This document shows positions 1 to 3,572 of a stretch of 6,097 nt of DNA, piece after piece. The translations under genes were made by a program, and so were the position numbers. Positions within the stretch are counted from its first letter, which is position 1. Each line of letters starts with the position of its first letter. This DNA is from CAWJHE01 sp964614855 (GTDB taxonomy: Bacteria; Chloroflexota; Anaerolineae; Anaerolineales; UBA4823). The stretch spans positions 1-6,097 of the forward strand of contig CAZTMX010000176.1 in NCBI GenBank assembly GCA_964614855.1, written 5' to 3'. Under the pieces are notes generated by a model. The model saw only the letters and a list, made by a program, of their open reading frames with translations. It searched no databases and had not been told where the DNA came from.

Positions 1-417
1 TGGCTGGCGCAGGCGGGTATCGACCAGGACTGGTACCGCCGGACGCAGTACATGACCTCGATCACCAAGTGTTACCCCGGGCGCTCCAATGGCGGCAGCG
101 GTGATCGCGTGCCTTCACGCCGTGAACAGGAGCTGTGCCGCCCGCACCTGGAGCAGGAAATCGCCCTGGTGAACCCGGCAGTGATCCTGCCGGTAGGGCG
201 CCTGTCCATCAGCTTGTTTTTCCCAAAGGGCGCCAGGCTGGAAGAGATCATCGGTACGGAGATCAATATAAACAGGCGCTGGATCATCCCCCTGCCGCAC
301 CCCTCCGGCGCCAGCCGCTGGCACCAGACACAAGAAAACCGCCAGCGCATCGCGCAGGCGGTCGAATTGATCAGGAAACGCTACCTGGAAATTTACCCCG
401 CTGGCCAAGAGGTTTAA
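1..417 (+). CDS. Uracil-DNA glycosylase-like protein (family 4-like), C-terminal part; 5' end outside window
   Basis: The reading frame is open from base 1 and ends at the TAA at 415-417, so about 138 C-terminal residues are visible. The ATG at 52 is internal, because homologous-looking sequence continues upstream of it to the window edge. UDG superfamily enzymes remove uracil from DNA and start base-excision repair in the cytoplasm. Visible signs are the motif LPHPSGASRW (HPS at 298-306), which corresponds to the second conserved UDG motif with its DNA-contacting His. A segment TKCYPG (Cys codon 70-72) is followed 22 residues later by LCRPHL (Cys codon 136-138). In family 4 enzymes two cysteines placed like this help ligate a 4Fe-4S cluster. 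PAVILPVGRLS matches the buried strand before the helix. The catalytic first motif and the other two cluster cysteines would lie upstream, so activity and exact subfamily cannot be judged. It converges on the PpiC gene. Family call is likely; subfamily is inferred. Confidence 0.75.
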   Translation, partial: WLAQAGIDQDWYRRTQYMTSITKCYPGRSNGGSGDRVPSRREQELCRPHLEQEIALVNPAVILPVGRLSISLFFPKGARLEEIIGTEININRRWIIPLPHPSGASRWHQTQENRQRIAQAVELIRKRYLEIYPAGQEV

Positions 418-441
418 TTCAACCAAGCGGCTTCAAGGTTT

Positions 442-480
442 GCCCCGGTACGGCTGCAGCACTGCAAAGCCGCCGGGTGC
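442..480. other. Stem-loop between convergent genes, possible bidirectional terminator
   Basis: Between the two convergent stop codons lies an inverted repeat. CCCGG (444-448) pairs with CCGGG (473-477). After a TA bulge, CGGCT (451-455) pairs with AGCCG (468-472), leaving a 12-base loop that itself contains GCAG/CTGC. An alternative 7-bp pairing also exists between GCGGCTT (427-433) and AAGCCGC (467-473). The position suits termination of both genes, but neither strand shows a T-run directly after the stem, so it is not a classical intrinsic terminator. Confidence 0.4.
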
Positions 481-492
481 TTGATCCCCTGT

Positions 493-1500
493 TTAGGGAA
501 GCAAAATTTCGATGCTGCTCTCGCTCCGGCGCTGCGCCAGCCAGTCGCTGACCGCCTGGGTTTGTAACACCAGCAGGGCGTCGGGCTCCAGCGGGCGCTC
601 GGCTTCCCGCTCCAGCAGCTGGATGATGTGAAAACCCGCCGGGGTTTCGATCACCTGGGTGTAGCCATCCGGCTGCAGGCTGAAGATCGCTTCGTCGAGC
701 AGGACTGCCGAGGGCAGGTAACCGCGCGGAAACCAGCCCATCTCACCGCCGGTAAGCGGGTCGGTTGCCAGCGCCAGGTTGCCGAAGTCATTACCCGCCT
801 TGAGTTGCGTATAGATTTCATCCGCTTCTTGCGCCGTAAAGACCAAAATCTTGCGGGCGTGCACCTGTTCGGCGGTGCGCGGCAGTTCCGCAGCGATCCG
901 GTCGCGCATCCAGGCAGCTGCCTGGGCGCGCGCCAGCGCAGTCTCGAACAACTGGCGGCTGTAGCCCTGTTCTTTTATCCAGGCCTCCAGCGCAGCGGCT
1001 CCGCCGGCCTGTTCCGCCAGCTGGCTGATGCGCAGCTGCAGTGCTTCGGGCGTGACCGCAAAGCCGTTTTCGTGGGCGGCCTGCGCCAGAAGCGCCTGGT
1101 CGACCAGGTCATCCAGCACACGTTCCTTGTCTGCCGCCTCCAGCTCCATACCAACCGCCTGCTCGTATTGCCCCAGGCTGGCCTGGTATTCCGCCAGGAG
1201 GATGCCTTTGCCGTTCACCAGCGCTGCCAGCGGCTCGGGTGTGGCTGTGGGGGTGGGCGGCGCGGTCTGGGCCGGCGCTCCTGAAGAGGAAGAGGGCTGT
1301 TCCGCACCACCCTGCGACGCAGTACCCTGCGCTGCAGTACCCTGCGCTGCAGTTTCCCCGGCTGCCGCGCCCGATGTCTCCGGCGACCCCTGCTCGGCAG
1401 ATCCAGCCGGGCTGCTGCAGGCAGCGAACAGTACAGCAACCAGTGCCAACAGAATGGCAATTTTAAAGTAAAATGGAGTGCAATTTTTCATCGTGTACAT
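493..1500 (-). CDS. Exported lipoprotein with PpiC (parvulin-type) peptidyl-prolyl isomerase domain, SurA/PrsA-like
   Basis: This 335-residue protein begins with a lipoprotein signal: basic/polar start, hydrophobic stretch at about residues 12-26, then FAAC with the lipidated Cys at 28. Residues 29-90 are a low-complexity Ala/Gly/Gln/Ser/Pro/Thr linker containing a threefold TAAQG-type repeat. Residues 91-205 are helical and resemble the SurA/PrsA N-terminal chaperone region. Residues 212-298 form the parvulin domain, marked by VHARKILV, GGEMGWFPRG (251-260) and ETPAGFHIIQL (285-295). Such proteins catalyse cis-trans isomerisation of prolyl bonds and help exported proteins fold outside the membrane. 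An in-frame ATG three codons in (1489-1491) is an alternative start. The 1500 start has only a weak AGG four bases upstream, and a sequence TATAAT overlaps it. The gene is divergent from plsC and convergent with the UDG gene, so it is probably monocistronic. Domain call is firm; the client proteins are unknown. Confidence 0.88.
   Translation of the reverse strand: MYTMKNCTPFYFKIAILLALVAVLFAACSSPAGSAEQGSPETSGAAAGETAAQGTAAQGTASQGGAEQPSSSSGAPAQTAPPTPTATPEPLAALVNGKGILLAEYQASLGQYEQAVGMELEAADKERVLDDLVDQALLAQAAHENGFAVTPEALQLRISQLAEQAGGAAALEAWIKEQGYSRQLFETALARAQAAAWMRDRIAAELPRTAEQVHARKILVFTAQEADEIYTQLKAGNDFGNLALATDPLTGGEMGWFPRGYLPSAVLLDEAIFSLQPDGYTQVIETPAGFHIIQLLEREAERPLEPDALLVLQTQAVSDWLAQRRSESSIEILLP
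1309..1353. repeat. Three tandem 15-bp repeats inside the PpiC lipoprotein linker
   Basis: Three head-to-tail copies of accctgcgctgcagt lie at 1309-1323, 1324-1338 and 1339-1353. The last two are identical and the first differs at one base (gac for gct). On the coding (minus) strand they encode TAAQG, TAAQG, TASQG at residues 50-64. The unit is a multiple of three, so copy-number change by slippage would lengthen or shorten the linker without breaking the frame. Confidence 0.85.
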
Positions 1501-1576
1501 TATACCTGAGCGGCTTGCGCTGCATGCTGAACAAATTTTATTGTTATTCCATAACTTATCGTACCAGGCAGGACCG

Positions 1577-1585
1577 ATTGTAGCA
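1577..1585 (-). promoter_or_regulatory. Possible extended -10 promoter element for the PpiC lipoprotein gene
   Basis: The 102-bp divergent spacer (1501-1602) is AT-richer than its surroundings and should hold promoters for both neighbours. On the minus strand it contains TGCTACAAT, which matches an extended -10 (TGn followed by TATAAT with one mismatch), about 75 bases before the gene. No good -35 is found at the expected distance. On the plus strand I see no convincing promoter for plsC, only weak AT-rich stretches around 1531-1560. Confidence 0.22.
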
Positions 1586-1602
1586 TCAAAACCGGAGGTT
1601 CC

Positions 1603-2283
1603 GTGAACGACGTTTCCCCGCTTCAGAAAAAAATCGTGCGCTCTTTACTGCATTTTCTCGTTCGCCTGCTGACGCATGTGGATGTAAAAGGCGTTGAGAA
1701 TATCCCGGCAGAAGGCGCGGCCATCCTTTCGCCAAACCACTTGAGCTTTGTGGATGCCCCGCTTATCCTCACCCTGCTGGAACGCGAAGATGCCACCAGC
1801 CTGGTGGCGGATAAGCACCAGAAACACCCGCTTATCCGCTGGCTGGTGGATGGGATCGGCGGCATCTGGATCCACCGCGAAGACGCCGACTTGCAGGCGA
1901 TGCGCGCCGCTCGCGATTATCTAAAACAGGGCGGGCTGCTGGGGGTCGCCCCTGAAGGCACCCGCAGTCGCACAGGAGAATTGAGCCAGGCCAAGACCGG
2001 GGCGGCTTACCTGGCGGATAAGGTGGGCGTCCCCGTTATCCCCATAGCCGTTTACGGCACCGAAACCGCGTTCCAGCAACTCAAACGCCTGCGCCGGCCG
2101 CGTCTGTATGTGCGTTTTGGCGAGCCCATCCACCTGCCGCCGCTGGAACGCCAGGAGCGCGATGCCGCCTTGCTGCGCAACACCGATGAGATCATGTGCC
2201 GTATCGCCGCCATGCTGCCGGAGAAATATCGCGGCTATTACCGCCATCACCCGCGCTTGAAGGAATTACTGGTCACTCCTTGA
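1603..2283 (+). CDS. plsC: 1-acyl-sn-glycerol-3-phosphate acyltransferase (PlsC/LPLAT family)
   Basis: This 226-residue membrane-associated enzyme family transfers a fatty acyl group to lysophosphatidic acid, giving phosphatidic acid, the precursor of membrane phospholipids. All diagnostic blocks are present. NHLSFVD gives the catalytic HX4D (H46, D51). GGIWIHRED (86-94) is block II. PEGTRSR (117-123) is the phosphate-binding EGTR block III, and VPVIPIAV (143-150) is block IV. Length is typical for short bacterial PlsC. The start is a GTG, chosen because GGAGG at 1594-1598 sits four bases upstream and no better in-frame start is near. A hydrophobic N-terminal stretch (LLHFLVRLL, about 15-23) may associate with the membrane. 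The TGA stop at 2281-2283 lies inside the -35 box of the next promoter, so the pheST unit has its own start of transcription. Some family members use other acceptors, so the exact substrate is inferred. Confidence 0.9.
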   Translation: MNDVSPLQKKIVRSLLHFLVRLLTHVDVKGVENIPAEGAAILSPNHLSFVDAPLILTLLEREDATSLVADKHQKHPLIRWLVDGIGGIWIHREDADLQAMRAARDYLKQGGLLGVAPEGTRSRTGELSQAKTGAAYLADKVGVPVIPIAVYGTETAFQQLKRLRRPRLYVRFGEPIHLPPLERQERDAALLRNTDEIMCRIAAMLPEKYRGYYRHHPRLKELLVTP

Positions 2284-2307
2284 CAAGCGCCCGCTTTTGC
2301 GGATAAT
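2280..2307 (+). promoter_or_regulatory. Sigma-70-type promoter of the pheST leader, overlapping the plsC stop codon
   Basis: A perfect -35 hexamer TTGACA (2280-2285) is followed by a 16-bp spacer and a -10 hexamer GATAAT (2302-2307, five of six consensus bases). Transcription would start near 2313-2316, shortly before the T-box Stem I at 2331. The -35 box contains the plsC TGA stop. The spacer contains CCGC-TTTT-GCGG (2291-2302), a small inverted repeat running into the -10. Confidence 0.72.
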
Positions 2308-2330
2308 AAAGGAAATCCATACCACAACAG

Positions 2331-2609
2331 CTTGGATGGAGAGAAGTACACCGGTGAAAACCGACAGGGAGGCGCGGGGCACGGACTGGAACCCCCGCCC
2401 GGTGGAAACAGGTGGAAGTTCGCTCCGGAGCTGCCCAGGGGAACAACCCGCCTTGCGGGTTAAGTAGTTTGGGCCGTGCCCTCAACGTTAACCGGGGAGC
2501 CAATCGCTGTATTCAAGGCCGTTGGTGCAGAGAGGGCTGCCGCAGGCGCAGCCAATAAGGGTGGTAGCGCGGGAACCCGTCCCGTCCCTTTTTGGGATGG
2601 GATTTTTTT
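2331..2609 (+). promoter_or_regulatory. T-box riboswitch, tRNA-Phe specific (specifier TTC), controlling pheST
   Basis: The leader senses uncharged tRNA-Phe. The base of Stem I pairs CTTGG (2331-2335) with CCAGG (2435-2439). GGAG (2338-2341) pairs with CTCC (2423-2426) and CACC (2349-2352) with GGTG (2411-2414), enclosing the specifier loop. Its 5' side ends in AGTA (2345-2348) and its 3' side reads GAA-G-TTC-G (2415-2422). This is the loop-E-like AGUA/GAA arrangement known from T-boxes, and it places the specifier at TTC (2419-2421), a Phe codon. An apical helix CGGGG/CCCCG (2375-2379/2393-2397) follows. Next come a hairpin AACCCGC/GCGGGTT (2445-2461) and a stem III-like hairpin GGCTGC/GCAGCC (2535-2553). 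The T-box AAGGGTGGTAGCGCGGG spans 2557-2573. Its antiterminator pairs 2557-2561 with 2586-2590 and 2569-2573 with 2581-2585, leaving bulge TGGTAGC. TGGT (2562-2565) can pair with the ACCA end of tRNA-Phe. The bulge differs from the usual TGGNACC by one base. Position directly before pheS agrees with the specifier. Confidence 0.93.
2580..2609 (+). terminator. Intrinsic terminator of the T-box leader
   Basis: TCCCGTCCC (2580-2588) pairs with GGGATGGGA (2594-2602) over nine base pairs including one G-T wobble. The loop is TTTTT, and seven Ts (2603-2609) follow. The left arm is the same sequence that the antiterminator uses (2581-2590), so the two structures exclude each other. Without uncharged tRNA this hairpin should stop transcription before pheS. 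Confidence 0.92.
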
Positions 2610-2623
2610 GTTTAGGAGGCAAT

Positions 2624-3511
2624 ATGCTGGAGCAATTGGATCAAATCGAACGGCAGGCGCTGGCAGAGCTGGAGAAAGTCCAGGACGAAGACGCCTTGCA
2701 GCGCTGGAAGGTGGCTTTCATCGGGCGCAACTCGCCCCTGATGAAGACCTTTGACCAGATGGGAAGCCTGAGCCGGGAAGAGCGCCCGCTGATCGGTCGC
2801 CGGGCTAATGAGGTCAAGCGCGCCCTGGAAGCGGCCTTTGAAAACCAGAGCGAAACCCTGCGCGCGGCGGAAGTGGCGCGCTCGCTGGCAGCGGAGCGGC
2901 TGGATGTCACCCTGCCGGGCAGACCGGTGGTGCGCGGCCGCCTGCACCCCGCCACGCAGACCCTGCGCGAAGTGGCGCGCGTCTTTGCGGAGATGGGTTT
3001 CCAGGTGTATCGCTCGCGCGAGGTTGAAACGGACGAATTCAACTTCCAGCTGCTGAACTTCCCACCGCACCACCCGGCGCGCGAGATGCAAGATACNNNN
3101 NNNNNNNNNNNNNNNNNNNNNNNNNNNNNNNNNNNNNNNNNNNNNNNNNNNNNNNNNNNNNNNNNNNNNNNNNNNNNNNNNNNNNNNNNNNNNNNNATGT
3201 ACGGGCAGAACGTGCGCTCACGCTTCCGCGCCTCGCACTTCCCCTTCACCGAGCCCAGCGCCGAGATGGATATCGAATGTTTTGTCTGCGGCGGCGAAGG
3301 CTGCCCGGTGTGCAAGCGCTCCGGCTGGCTGGAGATCCTGGGCTGCGGGATGGTGCACCCGGTGGTGCTGCAAAACGGCGGCTACGACCCGCGCCGCTTC
3401 TCCGGCTATGCCTTTGGCATGGGGCCCGAGCGTATCACCATGCTGCGCCACCGTATCGAAGACATCCGTGTCTTCTGGGGCAATGACATGCGCTTCCTGG
3501 AACAGTTCTAG
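2624..3511 (+). CDS. pheS: Phenylalanine--tRNA ligase alpha subunit, interrupted by an assembly gap
   Basis: PheS is the catalytic alpha subunit of the cytoplasmic (alpha-beta)2 PheRS that charges tRNA-Phe. The ATG at 2624 is chosen because AGGAGG (2614-2619) sits four bases upstream; a TTG at 2522 in the same frame lies inside the T-box and is rejected. Residues 1-85 form the charged, helical tRNA-binding coiled coil. From about residue 107 the class II core starts (HPATQTLREV; YRSREVETDEFNF; HPAREMQDT at 150-158). The N block removes the class II motif 2 region. After it come FPFTEPSAE (3239-3265), four cysteines in CxxC-x4-CxxC spacing (codons at 3278, 3287, 3302, 3311), LGCGMVHP and the motif 3 segment FGMGPERITMLR (3413-3448). 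The frame is continuous across the Ns as written (295 residues). Alignment to E. coli PheS from memory suggests about 75 residues belong in the gap, giving a normal length near 335. pheT follows after 61 bp. Confidence 0.96.
   Translation: MLEQLDQIERQALAELEKVQDEDALQRWKVAFIGRNSPLMKTFDQMGSLSREERPLIGRRANEVKRALEAAFENQSETLRAAEVARSLAAERLDVTLPGRPVVRGRLHPATQTLREVARVFAEMGFQVYRSREVETDEFNFQLLNFPPHHPAREMQDXXXXXXXXXXXXXXXXXXXXXXXXXXXXXXXXXXMYGQNVRSRFRASHFPFTEPSAEMDIECFVCGGEGCPVCKRSGWLEILGCGMVHPVVLQNGGYDPRRFSGYAFGMGPERITMLRHRIEDIRVFWGNDMRFLEQF
3097..3196. other. Assembly gap (100 Ns) inside pheS
   Basis: Exactly 100 Ns, a conventional placeholder for a gap of unknown length. Flanking protein ends in HPAREMQDT and resumes with MYGQNVRSRFR. 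In E. coli PheS the matching points are about 75 residues apart, so roughly 225 bp are probably missing here. The in-frame length of the placeholder is a coincidence, and the predicted protein across it should not be used as is. Confidence 0.95.
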
Positions 3512-3522
3512 CATTTCGCCCG

Positions 3523-3546
3523 GGCGCCGGCAGGCGTGCTGGCGCC
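3523..3546 (+). other. Stem-loop in the pheS-pheT spacer
   Basis: GGCGCCGGCA (3523-3532) pairs with TGCTGGCGCC (3537-3546) in a 10-bp stem with one G-T wobble and a GGCG loop. It starts 12 bases after the pheS stop. No T-run follows, so it is unlikely to terminate fully. It may stabilise the pheS message end or adjust pheT expression. It ends 15 bases before the pheT Shine-Dalgarno sequence and leaves it free. Confidence 0.5.
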
Positions 3547-3572
3547 GCAAGGCGTGACTTGAGGAGAGACCA

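Noticed and set aside
628..1284. A 218-codon plus-strand open frame opposite the PpiC lipoprotein
   Set aside because: It is an antisense shadow of a gene with clear lipobox and parvulin motifs; no ribosome-binding site or domain seen.
2291..2302. Small inverted repeat CCGC-TTTT-GCGG after plsC as a terminator
   Set aside because: Only four base pairs and no T-run after it; it lies between the -35 and -10 of the pheST promoter and is better explained as spacer sequence.
2522..2623. TTG-started N-terminal extension of pheS (34 residues)
   Set aside because: It would translate the T-box and terminator. The ATG at 2624 has an AGGAGG at ideal distance and gives the normal PheS N-terminus.
2641..3315. 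Minus-strand open frames running across the N gap opposite pheS
   Set aside because: They are shadows of pheS and owe their length partly to unreadable Ns.
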